64,000 nt of DNA from Candidatus Omnitrophica bacterium UBA6233 (GCA_002440965.1 DJWJ01000016.1:11646-75645), one strand, 5' to 3'. Counted from the first letter of the stretch, positions 15,573 through 24,591 are shown. The notes: generated by a model from the sequence alone, not told the origin. Numbers and translations are program-made.

Positions 15573-15739
15573 ATAGACACAATACTTAGCGTAATTTTTC
15601 AGGAGGCATTAAACTTAAATTGAAAAAATAGGCGTAACGAAAAGGGCTCTTTTGGCAGGATGAAGAGCCTTTTTTTGTAGTAAAAGAAATCTCGTCACAA
15701 AATCAAGCTGGCGGGGACTAAAAAAGGATTTCTAAAACA
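15573..15739 (+). promoter_or_regulatory. Leader of the ATP-grasp/KamA operon
   Basis: A 5' leader that carries an orphan strong SD (AGGAGG at 15601) with no good ORF behind it, an intrinsic terminator at 15645-15676 and then about 60 nt to the first gene. This layout fits attenuation, or a short terminated RNA of about 100 nt. I recognise no known riboswitch class. Confidence 0.45.
15645..15676 (+). terminator. Intrinsic terminator within the leader
   Basis: A GGCTCTT / AAGAGCC stem with an 11-nt loop is followed by seven T. It lies about 100 nt after the promoter and 64 nt before the first structural gene, so it either attenuates the operon or ends a small RNA. Confidence 0.8.
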
Positions 15740-16729
15740 ATGAGAACGGTCGGGTTAACCTACGATTTAAAGACAGATTATCAATTTAAAGAAGGCGATC
15801 CTCTTGATGCTAACGCTGAATTCGATCATCCATCGACTATTGATATTATTGCTTGCGCAATTGAAGCAAACGGTTTTAAAGTAGAGAGGATAGGTAACGC
15901 CGGGAATCTTCTCGAAAAATTATCTTCTTTAAGGGTGGACATTGTTTTTAATATCTCCGAAGGATTAACCGGGAGAAACCGTGAATCCCAAGTACCCATA
16001 TTACTTGAGATGGCCGGAATTCCTTTTGTTGGCTCAGACGCTCTTACTCTTGGGCTTACTTTGGATAAGGTTATGGCCAAAAAGATTTTTATCGCTGAGA
16101 AAATACCCACTCCAAAATTTATTGAAACAAGCTCAGTGGAAGAATTAGCAAATACCAATCATTACAAGTTTCCTTTAATCGTAAAGCCGCGCTTTGAGGG
16201 TTCTTCCAAAGGTTTAAGCGAAAGTTCCCGGGTTGAAAATAGAGATGACTTGCTTAAGCAGGTTGGATATATTGTTAATGCTTATAAACAACCAGTGCTG
16301 GTTGAAGAGTTTATATCCGGTCAGGAATTTACTGTGGCTCTTGTAGGAAACGATCCTGCGGAAGTTCAGCCAATCGTTCAAATTAAAATCGACGGAAAAC
16401 TAAAATTAAACGACAGGTTTTACACCTTTGCCCGTATTACTTCCGATAGATTGGAATATATTTGTCCGGCAAAAATCCCTCAAGAATTAAAGAAGAAGAT
16501 CGATGATCTGGCCTTAAGGACTTATAAAGCGGTAGATTGCCGTGATTTCGGACGGGTTGATTTTCGGGTTGACAATGAAGGCAAGCCCTATGTCTTAGAG
16601 ATAAACCCTTTGCCTTCCCTGTCTACCGAAGACGTATTTATGCTTTTAGCCAAAAACACAGGTATTACTTATGAGCAGATGATTGGCAAAATCTTAAATA
16701 GCGCAATTAAAAGGCATAATCTCGACTAA
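15740..16729 (+). CDS. D-Ala-D-Ala ligase-like ATP-grasp enzyme A
   Basis: A 329-aa ATP-grasp protein of the Ddl-like group. The N-terminal preATP-grasp domain has 'RVDIVFNISEGLTGRNRESQVPILLEMAGIPFVGSDALTLGLTLDK'. The central domain has KFPLIVKPRFEGSSKGL, and the ATP/Mg site has DFGRVDFRVD ... VLEINPLPSL. This group ligates an amino acid or peptide to another amine via acyl phosphate. It is a tandem paralogue of the next gene and lies 11 nt from an RBS-like GGATTT only, so initiation looks weak. Its exact substrates are unknown. The kamA-like partner suggests a beta-amino acid. Confidence 0.8.
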   Translation: MRTVGLTYDLKTDYQFKEGDPLDANAEFDHPSTIDIIACAIEANGFKVERIGNAGNLLEKLSSLRVDIVFNISEGLTGRNRESQVPILLEMAGIPFVGSDALTLGLTLDKVMAKKIFIAEKIPTPKFIETSSVEELANTNHYKFPLIVKPRFEGSSKGLSESSRVENRDDLLKQVGYIVNAYKQPVLVEEFISGQEFTVALVGNDPAEVQPIVQIKIDGKLKLNDRFYTFARITSDRLEYICPAKIPQELKKKIDDLALRTYKAVDCRDFGRVDFRVDNEGKPYVLEINPLPSLSTEDVFMLLAKNTGITYEQMIGKILNSAIKRHNLD

Positions 16730-17731
16730 ATGAAGATTGCCCTAACGTATAATTTAAAAAAGAAGGATACGACAAAACCCGCGGATTATTTTTCGGAGTG
16801 TGACTCCGAAGAAACCATTAACGCCATCACCGGGGCTATCCGCAGAAAAGGTCATAATGTCGAGGCAATCGACGTAGAATATCCCAAGTTATTCTCTTAT
16901 TTTAGGAAAAATTCGGTAGATATGGTTTTTAATATTGCCGAAGGCAAGTCAGGTAAGTTTCGCGAGTCGGAAGTTCCGGCGATATTAGATTACCTAAAAA
17001 TTCCTTACACAGGTTCAGATACATTCTCCTTAGCCTTAGCTTTGAATAAGGCCCTTACCAAGAAGATTTTAAAAGCCGAAAATATCCCGACTCCGAATTT
17101 CCAGGTTTTTATTAAAGGAACGGAAGAATTGAACCCGGATTTAAGATTTCCTTTGATCGTAAAGCCAAATTGCGAAGGTTCGGCTAAAGGGATTAGCAAG
17201 CTCAATGTGGTTAATAACACGGAGGATTTATTCAAGCGGGTTAAAGATATTCTTAGCGTATATAAACAGGAAGCCCTGGTGGAAGAATTCATCGAAGGCA
17301 AAGAGCTTACCGTAGGGATTTTGGAAAACGGCAAGACCCGCGTCCTGCCGATCTTAGAAATTGATTTCTCCGACTGTAAGAATAGCGGAGAATATTTTTA
17401 TTCCTGGAAGATGAAGGAATACCAGGGAAATAAAGAGTTGGGGTTAGTGCCGACTTTTCACTGCCCGGCGCGCCTGGATTCGGAGACTGAAAAAGCGGTT
17501 AAGGATGTCGCACTCAGGACGCATCGCGCAGTCGGCTGCCTGGATATTTCACGTACCGATATACGTTTGGACAAATTCAATGTGCCTTATGTTCTGGAGA
17601 TTAATCCTCTCCCGGGTTTAGATCCTAAGGAATCAAATTTTCCAATTATGGCGTATGCCGCGGGAATGAAATACGAAGATCTTATTGAGGCAATAATTCT
17701 AAGCGCCTCTGAAAGGAAAGGCTTAAATTGA
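16730..17731 (+). CDS. D-Ala-D-Ala ligase-like ATP-grasp enzyme B
   Basis: A 333-aa paralogue of the preceding gene, starting on the next base after its stop. It shares 'VDMVFNIAEGKSGKFRESEVPAILDYLKIPYTGSD', FPLIVKPNCEGSAKGI, VEEFIEGKELTVGI, SRTDIRLD and LEINPLPGLDP. It is clearly diverged from A and has a longer insertion before the metal site (GEYFYSWKMKEY). Two non-identical ligases side by side suggest two successive peptide-bond steps or two different acceptors. The stop overlaps the next start (TTGA). Confidence 0.8.
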   Translation: MKIALTYNLKKKDTTKPADYFSECDSEETINAITGAIRRKGHNVEAIDVEYPKLFSYFRKNSVDMVFNIAEGKSGKFRESEVPAILDYLKIPYTGSDTFSLALALNKALTKKILKAENIPTPNFQVFIKGTEELNPDLRFPLIVKPNCEGSAKGISKLNVVNNTEDLFKRVKDILSVYKQEALVEEFIEGKELTVGILENGKTRVLPILEIDFSDCKNSGEYFYSWKMKEYQGNKELGLVPTFHCPARLDSETEKAVKDVALRTHRAVGCLDISRTDIRLDKFNVPYVLEINPLPGLDPKESNFPIMAYAAGMKYEDLIEAIILSASERKGLN

Positions 17732-18915
17732 GCAGCGTTCAGGCAATTGAAAATCAAAAATTGCAGCAGGAAAACGCTAATGTTGTACGCACAAGCAGAA
17801 AGCCCCGGGACTACCAGCAGATAGGTATTTATAAGGACATTAACCCTTTGGACTGGGAAGATTGGCATTGGCAGATAAAGAACAGGATTTGCACCAAAGA
17901 TGTTCTGGCGCAGATAATCAGTTTGACTCCCGACGAGGAAAAGGGGATTGATAAGGCTAGGGGCCGTTTATCCATGGCTATAACTCCTTATTGGGGTTCT
18001 CTTCTTGATCAGGAAGACGCCAATTGTCCGATCAGGCGTCAATCTGTTCCGGTAATCCAGGAATCCATGGTTACTCCGCATGAAATGACTGATCCTTGCG
18101 CCGAAGACAGAGATTCTCCGGCTCCGCATTTGGTGCACCGCTATCCAGATAGGGTTCTACTATTGGCGACTGACCATTGCGCTATGTATTGCCGGCATTG
18201 CACGCGCCGGCGTCTGGTTGGCGATCATGAGGTCAAAGATGCAAATTCTGCGGATAGGTTTGATGCAGCTATCGAATACATAAAAGCCAACCGTAAAATA
18301 AGGGATGTGCTGATATCCGGAGGCGACCCGTTAATTCTGGAAGACGAAGAATTGGAAAAGCTGCTGCAAAAGATTCGTTCTATATCGCACGTGGAATTTT
18401 TAAGGATCGGCACGCGTATCCCGGTGACTCTTCCTCAGCGCATTACGGAAAACCTGGTGAATATGCTTAAAAAATATTCGCCGATCTGGATGAGTATACA
18501 TTTTAATCACCCCAAGGAGATTACCAAACGCTGCAAGATTGCCTGCGATATGCTTTCGGAGGCAGGCGTTCCCTTAGGGAGTCAAACGGTCTTGCTTAAG
18601 GGTGTTAATGATCGGCCCTTCATAATGAAAAAGCTGGTTCATGAATTGTTGCAGATAAGGGTAAGGCCGTATTATATTTATCAGTGCGATCCGGTGCGCG
18701 GCACGCAGCATTTCCGGACTCCCGTAGCTACCGGGATAAATATCATGGAGAAGTTGCGCGGACATACTTCCGGATACGCTGTCCCTACCTATGTTATTGA
18801 TGGTCCTGGCGGAGGCGGAAAAATTCCCGTGGGGCCGAATTATATTCTTTCACAGGCTAAAGGAAAATACGTCCTGCGTAATTATAAGGGTAAGATTTAC
18901 ACCTACCTAGAATAA
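17728..18915 (+). CDS. KamA-family radical SAM lysine 2,3-aminomutase
   Basis: A 395-aa PLP-dependent radical SAM enzyme. It has the LAM N-terminus (NPLDWEDWHWQIKNRI), the cluster motif CAMYCRHCTRRR, YQCDPVRGTQHFRTP with the substrate-binding Asp, GHTSGYAVPT and IDGPGGGGKIP with the second substrate Asp and the PLP Lys. These residues match clostridial L-lysine 2,3-aminomutase, so beta-lysine formation is likely. The C-terminal zinc cysteines of clostridial LAM are missing. No ablB-type acetyltransferase is near. The TTG start overlaps the upstream ligase. Confidence 0.85.
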   Translation: MSSVQAIENQKLQQENANVVRTSRKPRDYQQIGIYKDINPLDWEDWHWQIKNRICTKDVLAQIISLTPDEEKGIDKARGRLSMAITPYWGSLLDQEDANCPIRRQSVPVIQESMVTPHEMTDPCAEDRDSPAPHLVHRYPDRVLLLATDHCAMYCRHCTRRRLVGDHEVKDANSADRFDAAIEYIKANRKIRDVLISGGDPLILEDEELEKLLQKIRSISHVEFLRIGTRIPVTLPQRITENLVNMLKKYSPIWMSIHFNHPKEITKRCKIACDMLSEAGVPLGSQTVLLKGVNDRPFIMKKLVHELLQIRVRPYYIYQCDPVRGTQHFRTPVATGINIMEKLRGHTSGYAVPTYVIDGPGGGGKIPVGPNYILSQAKGKYVLRNYKGKIYTYLE

Positions 18916-18984
18916 TTCTTCAATTAACTCATATACGCCTCGTAGGTGTACATGGGATTAGTGCAGATAGGGTAAACACGGGAA

Positions 18985-20940
18985 ATGGACGTTAAGAATA
19001 AACGCAATTTTATTCTTTTAGGTCATGCCCAATCAGGCAAAACCAGCCTCGCCGAAAGTATACTTTATTTCTCCAAAGCTACTACCCGCAAAGGAAAAAT
19101 CGAAGATGGTTCGACTACTAGCGATTATAGCTTTGATGAAATCGAGAAAAAACATTCCATAAATTTAAGTTTGCTCTTTTGTGATTATCAGGGCGCGCGT
19201 TTGCAGATAGTGGATACCCCTGGATACGCGGATTTTTCCGGAGAGGTTATTTGTGGAATCCGGGCTGTAGATAGCGCGGTCATCGTGGTGGATAGCGCAA
19301 ACGGTGTGCAGGCAGGTACGCAGCGTGGCTGGGAAATGTGCGAAGAGGCCAATATCCCTTGTATGATTTTTATCAACAAGGTGGATAAAGAAGGGGCGGA
19401 TGTTAATAAAATTTTAGCGGATTTAAAATCCAGCCTCTCCAAAAACTGCGTTATAATTCAGTCTTTGGAAGATTCTCTTTTGGTGGAAGCGATTGCCGAA
19501 AGCGATGACAGTTTGCTGGAAAAATATCTGGCGACCTTGCGTCTATCACAGGAAGAGATTAAGAATGGCTTAGCTCAGGCCGTAAATAAGCGCAAAATTT
19601 TTCCGGTCTTGGCAGGTTCAGCGCTTACTGATAAAGGAATTAAAGATTTACTGGATGATATTCTGCAGTATCTGCCTGGTCCTTTGGAGAGAAATCCGGT
19701 TAAAGCGTTTAATCCTTTAAAACCCGAAGAAGCCAAAGAGGTGGTTTTAAAAGAGGATGCTCCGTTTTCCGCGCTTGTTTTTAAAAACATCTCGGATCCT
19801 TTTGTGGGCCAGCTTACTTTGCTACGGGTTTTCTCGGGAAAGCTTTTAAGCGATACCGGGTTTTATAACGTAAGCCGGAAATCAAAGGAAAGAATCGGTC
19901 CGATTTATATTTTACAGGGCAAAGAGCAGCGTCAAATTGAAGCTGCAATCAGCGGCGATATTGTAGCTATCGCCAAATTGAAAGATACGGGTGTAGGGGA
20001 TTCGCTCTCAAGAGACAAAGAGCAATTTTTATTCGAACCGCTAGTTTTTCCGGAAGCGGCAATTTCCGCTTCGGTTAAGCCTAAGAGCCGCGAGGATGAG
20101 GAAAAAATATCCGATGCTTTGCATAAGCTGGCGGCCGAGGATCATACCTTTGGAGTAAGGCATGATCCGCAAACCAAAGAATTGATTATTTCGGGGATGG
20201 GCGATTTGCATTTGTCAGTAATGGTTGCCCGGATGAAAAAAAGATTTAATGTCGTTGTCGATTTAGGGACCCCGAAAGTTTCCTATAAAGAAACGATTAC
20301 GAAGAGTATAAAAGTTCAGGGAAAATTTAAGCGCCAGTCCGGCGGCCGCGGCCAATACGGCGATTGTTGGATTGAGGTTGAACCCCTGGGAAGAGGAAAA
20401 GGTTTTGAGTTCGTGGATAAGATATTCGGAGGTGCAATTCCGCGTAACTTCATTCCTTCCGTCGAAAAAGGCGTACGGCAAGCAGCCTTGGAAGGAGCGG
20501 TTGCCGGACATCCGATTGAAGATATCCGGGTAACTCTGGTTGACGGCTCTTATCATGAAGTCGACTCGTCGGATATGGCTTTTCAAATTGCTGGAGCCAT
20601 GGCTTTACGTAAGGCAGTAATGGATGCCGGTCCGGTATTGTTGGAGCCGATAATGGATGTGGAGATAAATATCCCGGAAGATTGCCTGGGGATTATTTCC
20701 GGAGATATTAATTCCAGGCGCGGCAGAGTTATGGGGATGGAAATTAAAGGTAAACAGCAGATTATTAAGGTTCAGGCGCCGCTGGCGGAGATGTTTAAAT
20801 ACGCCAATGACCTGCGTTCAATAACCGGAGGCCGCGGGACCTACACCATGCGATTTTCGCACTACGAAGAAGTACCGCATAAAATCGCTGGCTCGATTAT
20901 TACTCAATATCAAGCCTCAAAAAAACAGGAAGAACAGTAA
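18985..20940 (+). CDS. Elongation factor G-like GTPase (second EF-G type)
   Basis: A 651-aa translational GTPase shorter than canonical EF-G. It has G1 GHAQSGKTS, G3 DTPGYADF, G4 NKVD, domain II ('APFSALVFKNISDPFVGQLTLLRVFSG'), domain IV ('GGRGQYGDCWIEVEP') and domain V ('EPIMDVEINIPEDCLGIISGDINSRRGRVMGME'). The N-terminus and length match the FusA2/EF-G-like subgroup rather than the main fusA. It probably has a specialised role in ribosome rescue or stress. The next gene, a YchF-like fragment, follows 5 nt later and may act with it. Confidence 0.85.
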   Translation: MDVKNKRNFILLGHAQSGKTSLAESILYFSKATTRKGKIEDGSTTSDYSFDEIEKKHSINLSLLFCDYQGARLQIVDTPGYADFSGEVICGIRAVDSAVIVVDSANGVQAGTQRGWEMCEEANIPCMIFINKVDKEGADVNKILADLKSSLSKNCVIIQSLEDSLLVEAIAESDDSLLEKYLATLRLSQEEIKNGLAQAVNKRKIFPVLAGSALTDKGIKDLLDDILQYLPGPLERNPVKAFNPLKPEEAKEVVLKEDAPFSALVFKNISDPFVGQLTLLRVFSGKLLSDTGFYNVSRKSKERIGPIYILQGKEQRQIEAAISGDIVAIAKLKDTGVGDSLSRDKEQFLFEPLVFPEAAISASVKPKSREDEEKISDALHKLAAEDHTFGVRHDPQTKELIISGMGDLHLSVMVARMKKRFNVVVDLGTPKVSYKETITKSIKVQGKFKRQSGGRGQYGDCWIEVEPLGRGKGFEFVDKIFGGAIPRNFIPSVEKGVRQAALEGAVAGHPIEDIRVTLVDGSYHEVDSSDMAFQIAGAMALRKAVMDAGPVLLEPIMDVEINIPEDCLGIISGDINSRRGRVMGMEIKGKQQIIKVQAPLAEMFKYANDLRSITGGRGTYTMRFSHYEEVPHKIAGSIITQYQASKKQEEQ

Positions 20941-20945
20941 AATTT

Positions 20946-21647
20946 ATGAAGATAAGCGTAATCGGTTTACCGGAGTTAAATCCCGGTAAGCATAATGTTA
21001 AAGATTCTCGTTTGGACGAAGTGGATAGTATAACCAAAGCTAAAAAGAAGACCTATGTCCAGGCTGAAGTTGTGGAAGAAGCAGCGGCAATTGACGCAGA
21101 TGCAATTTTAGTCGTTAAAGATTCAGCGAGCGACCTTATCCTTAAGGATCTGGAATTTGTGGAAACTCGGCTTACGCGTTCGACGGAAGAAGCGGAAAAA
21201 GCTTTATTCAATAAACTAAAAGCGGCTTTAGAAAAAGAGCAGTTTATATTTAACGCGGGGCTTGCGGAAACTGAAAAAAAAGAATTGATCAAATACGGTT
21301 TGCTTACCGCGAAACCGGTGATTGTTGCCGAGGCCAAAGACCTGGAAGATAAAAATGCCCTTTTGCTTAGAGTATTAAAGGAAGGCGGATATATCAGTTT
21401 TTTTACTACCGGTGAAAAAGATACCCGGGCCTGGCTCATTCGAAACGGCGCAAACGCCTGGGAGGCCTCGGGGGCTATACACTCGGATATACAACAGGGG
21501 TTTATTCGGGCTGAAATCATTGCTTTTAAGGATTTTATGGAGTGCGGCGGAGAAAATAGAGCCAAACAAGCCGGCAAAATGCGTCTGGAGTCAAAAGAAT
21601 ATATAATGCAGGATTGTGATTTAGCCAATTTTAGGTTTAATAAATAG
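20946..21647 (+). CDS. YchF-like protein lacking the GTPase core
   Basis: 233 aa. The C-terminal 85 residues are the YchF TGS domain: SFFTTGEKDTRAWLIRNGA, then IHSDIQQGFIRAEIIAFKDF, AKQAGKMRLESKEYIMQD and FRFN. The middle is the helical region (KDLEFVETRLTR). The N-terminus keeps the first strand and the 'DSRLDEVDSITKAKKKTY' strap seen after the YchF G1 motif, but the P-loop, G3 (DIAGL) and NKxE are gone. Full YchF is about 365 aa. It cannot bind nucleotide in the usual way. It may keep ribosome binding. Confidence 0.75.
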   Translation: MKISVIGLPELNPGKHNVKDSRLDEVDSITKAKKKTYVQAEVVEEAAAIDADAILVVKDSASDLILKDLEFVETRLTRSTEEAEKALFNKLKAALEKEQFIFNAGLAETEKKELIKYGLLTAKPVIVAEAKDLEDKNALLLRVLKEGGYISFFTTGEKDTRAWLIRNGANAWEASGAIHSDIQQGFIRAEIIAFKDFMECGGENRAKQAGKMRLESKEYIMQDCDLANFRFNK

Positions 21648-21659
21648 AAAGAGGTTGTT

Positions 21660-23219
21660 ATGGTTAAGATTAGGCGGGCGTTAATCAGCGTATCGGATAA
21701 GACAGGGATACTGGATTTGGCTCGCGAACTGAATAAATTCGGAGTGGAAATTGTTTCTACCGGGGGCACGGCAAAACTCTTGCGTGAAAATAATATTCCG
21801 GCGGTGGAAGTTTCGGAATACACCGGTTTTCCGGAAATGCTCGACGGCCGCGTCAAGACCTTGCATCCTAAGATTCACGCCGGGCTCCTTGCTTTAAGAA
21901 ACAACCAAGAGCATATGAAAACGCTGGAAAATCACGGCATTGGCTTAATAGATATGGTAGTGGTAAATCTTTATCCTTTCGAAAAGACAATACTTTCACC
22001 CGAGGTTTCCATTGAAGAGGTTATTGAAAATATCGATATCGGCGGGCCGTCGATGTTACGCTCTGCCGCTAAAAATCACCGCTCAGTCGCGGTTATCTGT
22101 AATCCTGAGCGTTATCCGCAAGTCGTTGAAGAATTAAAGAAGAATAAAGGCGCTTTGTCGGAGAGTTTGATGCGGGATTTAGGTATTGAGGTGTTTAACC
22201 GGACCTCTAAATACGACGCAGCGATATTTGAATACTTGAACAAATGGAATAATGGAGTTCATCAGGCGGTTACGGGGTTTCCCGATACGCTTAATTTATC
22301 TTTTGAGAAAATCCAGGAATTGCGTTATGGGGAGAACCCGCATCAAAAAGCAGCCTTTTATAGAGAAAAGGGGAAGACCAGCGGAATTATTAATCTTAAG
22401 CAATTGCAAGGAAAAGAACTTTCATTTAACAATATTCTGGATTTAAATTCTGCTTTTGAATTAGTCCGGGAATTTCTCGGGGCGGCAGCGGTAATTGTTA
22501 AACATAACAATCCTTGCGGTGTGGCTGAGGACAGGATTCTGGAAAAAGCTTTTTTATCCGCCTGGAAATGCGATAAGCTTTCAGCCTTTGGCGGAATAGT
22601 CGCCTTAAACCGGAAAATGGATTTAAAGACCGCGCTAGCTGTCGCCAAGAGCGGATTCCTGGAATGCATTATTGCTCCGGGTTTTGAAGAAAAGGCTTTA
22701 GCCTTATTCAAAGAGAAAAAGAATTTGCGTATTTTGGAATTTTGCGGGCTGGAACCGATAAATGAACCGGATTTTAAGCGGGTTAGCGGCGGATTATTGC
22801 TGCAGGATAAGAATTTAGCCACGTTGGATTTGAATAATCTTAAAGTGGTTACTAAAAGAAAGCCGACTAAACAGGAGATGGAAAGCCTGATTTTTGGCTG
22901 GAAAGTAGCTAAACATGTAAAGTCGAATGCCATTGTTTTGGTTAAAGGAACCCGGACAGTTGGTATTGGCGCAGGCCAAATGTCGCGGGTAGATTCTGTA
23001 ATGATTGCTCAGAAAAAAAGTAATAAATTAAGTGTAAATTCTTGCTTGGCTTCGGATGCCTTCTTCCCTAAGCCCGATGCCATCCTCTGGGCGCATAAGG
23101 CAGGGGCCCGGGCGATAATCCAACCCGGAGGTTCGATTGCCGACGGAGAAATTATCCAGGCTTGCAATAAATATAAGATTGCCATGGTTACTACGGGCAT
23201 CCGCCACTTTAGGCACTGA
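21660..23219 (+). CDS. purH: Bifunctional AICAR transformylase / IMP cyclohydrolase
   Basis: A 519-aa PurH, catalysing the last two steps of IMP synthesis (10-formyl-THF-dependent formylation of AICAR and ring closure). Residues 1-200 are the MGS-like cyclohydrolase (RALISVSDKTGILDLARELN, STGGTAKLL, GFPEMLDGRVKTLHPKIHAG). The rest is the transformylase, with KHNNPCG, DAFFPKPDA and GGSIADGEII. The length is complete. folC follows within 5 nt and folE is further down, so a purine/folate C1 unit is evident. Confidence 0.95.
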   Translation: MVKIRRALISVSDKTGILDLARELNKFGVEIVSTGGTAKLLRENNIPAVEVSEYTGFPEMLDGRVKTLHPKIHAGLLALRNNQEHMKTLENHGIGLIDMVVVNLYPFEKTILSPEVSIEEVIENIDIGGPSMLRSAAKNHRSVAVICNPERYPQVVEELKKNKGALSESLMRDLGIEVFNRTSKYDAAIFEYLNKWNNGVHQAVTGFPDTLNLSFEKIQELRYGENPHQKAAFYREKGKTSGIINLKQLQGKELSFNNILDLNSAFELVREFLGAAAVIVKHNNPCGVAEDRILEKAFLSAWKCDKLSAFGGIVALNRKMDLKTALAVAKSGFLECIIAPGFEEKALALFKEKKNLRILEFCGLEPINEPDFKRVSGGLLLQDKNLATLDLNNLKVVTKRKPTKQEMESLIFGWKVAKHVKSNAIVLVKGTRTVGIGAGQMSRVDSVMIAQKKSNKLSVNSCLASDAFFPKPDAILWAHKAGARAIIQPGGSIADGEIIQACNKYKIAMVTTGIRHFRH

Positions 23220-23223
23220 TGAA

Positions 23224-24591
23224 ATGTCTTACCTTAAAGCACTTCAGTATCTGGAATCCCGCATTAATTATGAAAAGCTTTCCAAATATCCCTATAAAAA
23301 AGCGCTGAGTTTAAAACGCGTCCAGTTTTTTCTGGATACAATCCATAATCCGGAAAGCTTCTTAAAATCCATCCATATAGCCGGAACCAAGGGTAAGGGT
23401 TCAACCTCAGCGTTTATTGCCTATATATTAAGAGAAGCGGGTTACCGGGTAGGGCTTTATACTTCTCCGCACTTAGTAGATTTTAGAGAGCGGATTAGAA
23501 TTCTTGCGCCTGGTTCCGCAGAAAAAGAAGATTTTTCCGGGATGATCCCTAGGCGTAAATTCGCGGAATTAGTTTTCAGGTTAAGGCCTACAATCGAAAA
23601 GTATAATCGGGTTTCAAAATACGGTCCGCTTACATATTTCGAAATCTGCACCATAATCGCCCTGGTTTATTTTAAAGAAGAACACGTTGATTTTGCTGTT
23701 CTGGAAACCGGATTAGGGGGAAGGCTGGATGCTACGAATGCAGTTAATCCGTTGGCCAGCATAATAACCCCCATAAGTTATGAACATATGGATAAGCTGG
23801 GGTATACTTTAACTAAAATAGCGTCGGAAAAAGCCGGAATTATAAAAAGTCAAAAATCCCCGCCTGTCCGGCAGACAGGAAAAGTCAAAAGTCAAAAATC
23901 AACGGTAATCAGTGCCCCACAAACGCAAGAAGCACTGACTGTTATTAGAAGTAAGTGTAAAAAAGAAAAAGCGAAATTACTGGTCGTGGGAAGAAATATA
24001 AAATATGCTGGCACTGAAAATAATTTTAAAGTTATTACTCCCTGCAGGGAATATAAGAATCTGAAAATAAAGTTAATTGGCGCGCATCAAATAATGAATG
24101 CCGCTGTGTCTTTGGGGGCAATTGAATCCTTGCGTTCATCCGGAGTTAAGGTCAGTATTGATTCTATAAGGGGCGGGCTTTATAATACTCTTTGGCCTGG
24201 CAGATGTGAGATTGCGGGCAAAAGGCCGTTTATTATCCTCGATGGCGCGCAAAATTCCGCCTCTGCCGGAGTTTTAAGCCAGGCAGTCAGGAATAGATTC
24301 CGTTATCAGCGCCTTATTCTTGTGCTAGGTATATCCAGTGATAAGGATATGCAAGGCATAGCCAAGCAACTTTATGCTTTGGCAGATGCGGTTATCTTGA
24401 CTCAAGCCCGTACTCCGCGCGCAGCTGATGCGCCTGTTCTTAAAAATTATTTTAAGGGTAAAGAAACTTATGTTACCGAAAGCGTAAGAGAAGCTAAAAA
24501 ATTGGCTTTAAAGATTTCCCGGAAAGAAGATTTAATTTTGATCACCGGTTCATTATTCGTAGTGGGCGAGTTTAGAAATGATAAATCATAA
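23224..24591 (+). CDS. folC: Folylpolyglutamate/dihydrofolate synthase, with in-frame repeat insertion
   Basis: A 455-aa Mur-ligase-type enzyme that adds glutamate to (dihydro)folate. It has the P-loop HIAGTKGKGSTSAF, SPHLVDFRERIRI, VLETGLGGRLDATN and SEKAGIIK. After this Lys, residues 209-226 (SQKS...QKS) are encoded by a palindromic repeat (23844-23900) similar to the one at 6438. The conserved sequence resumes at VISAPQTQEAL. The insertion is 18 codons without stop. The ATG at 23224 is used, 5 nt after purH. The 3' end overlaps mnmE by 14 nt. Confidence 0.9.
   Translation: MSYLKALQYLESRINYEKLSKYPYKKALSLKRVQFFLDTIHNPESFLKSIHIAGTKGKGSTSAFIAYILREAGYRVGLYTSPHLVDFRERIRILAPGSAEKEDFSGMIPRRKFAELVFRLRPTIEKYNRVSKYGPLTYFEICTIIALVYFKEEHVDFAVLETGLGGRLDATNAVNPLASIITPISYEHMDKLGYTLTKIASEKAGIIKSQKSPPVRQTGKVKSQKSTVISAPQTQEALTVIRSKCKKEKAKLLVVGRNIKYAGTENNFKVITPCREYKNLKIKLIGAHQIMNAAVSLGAIESLRSSGVKVSIDSIRGGLYNTLWPGRCEIAGKRPFIILDGAQNSASAGVLSQAVRNRFRYQRLILVLGISSDKDMQGIAKQLYALADAVILTQARTPRAADAPVLKNYFKGKETYVTESVREAKKLALKISRKEDLILITGSLFVVGEFRNDKS
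23844..23900 (+). repeat. Dispersed palindromic element, copy 2, inside folC
   Basis: AAAGTCAAAAATCCC, then CCTGTC / GACAGG arms, then AGGAAAAGTCAAAAGTCAAAAATC. The order and bases match the unit at 6438-6480 with a few changes, and the tail repeats the AAAGTC unit once more. It is translated in frame as 18 residues. Confidence 0.75.

Noticed and set aside
15608..15631. A short Lys-rich reading frame (I K L K L K K) after AGGAGG in the leader, as a leader peptide
   Set aside because: The only start candidates are ATT, one base from the SD, or a TTG giving three codons. Too short and badly spaced, so not called.
21053..21856. A 267-aa minus-strand ORF
   Set aside because: It is antisense to the YchF-like and purH genes, which have clear families. 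The Ser/Leu-rich composition is typical of a shadow frame.
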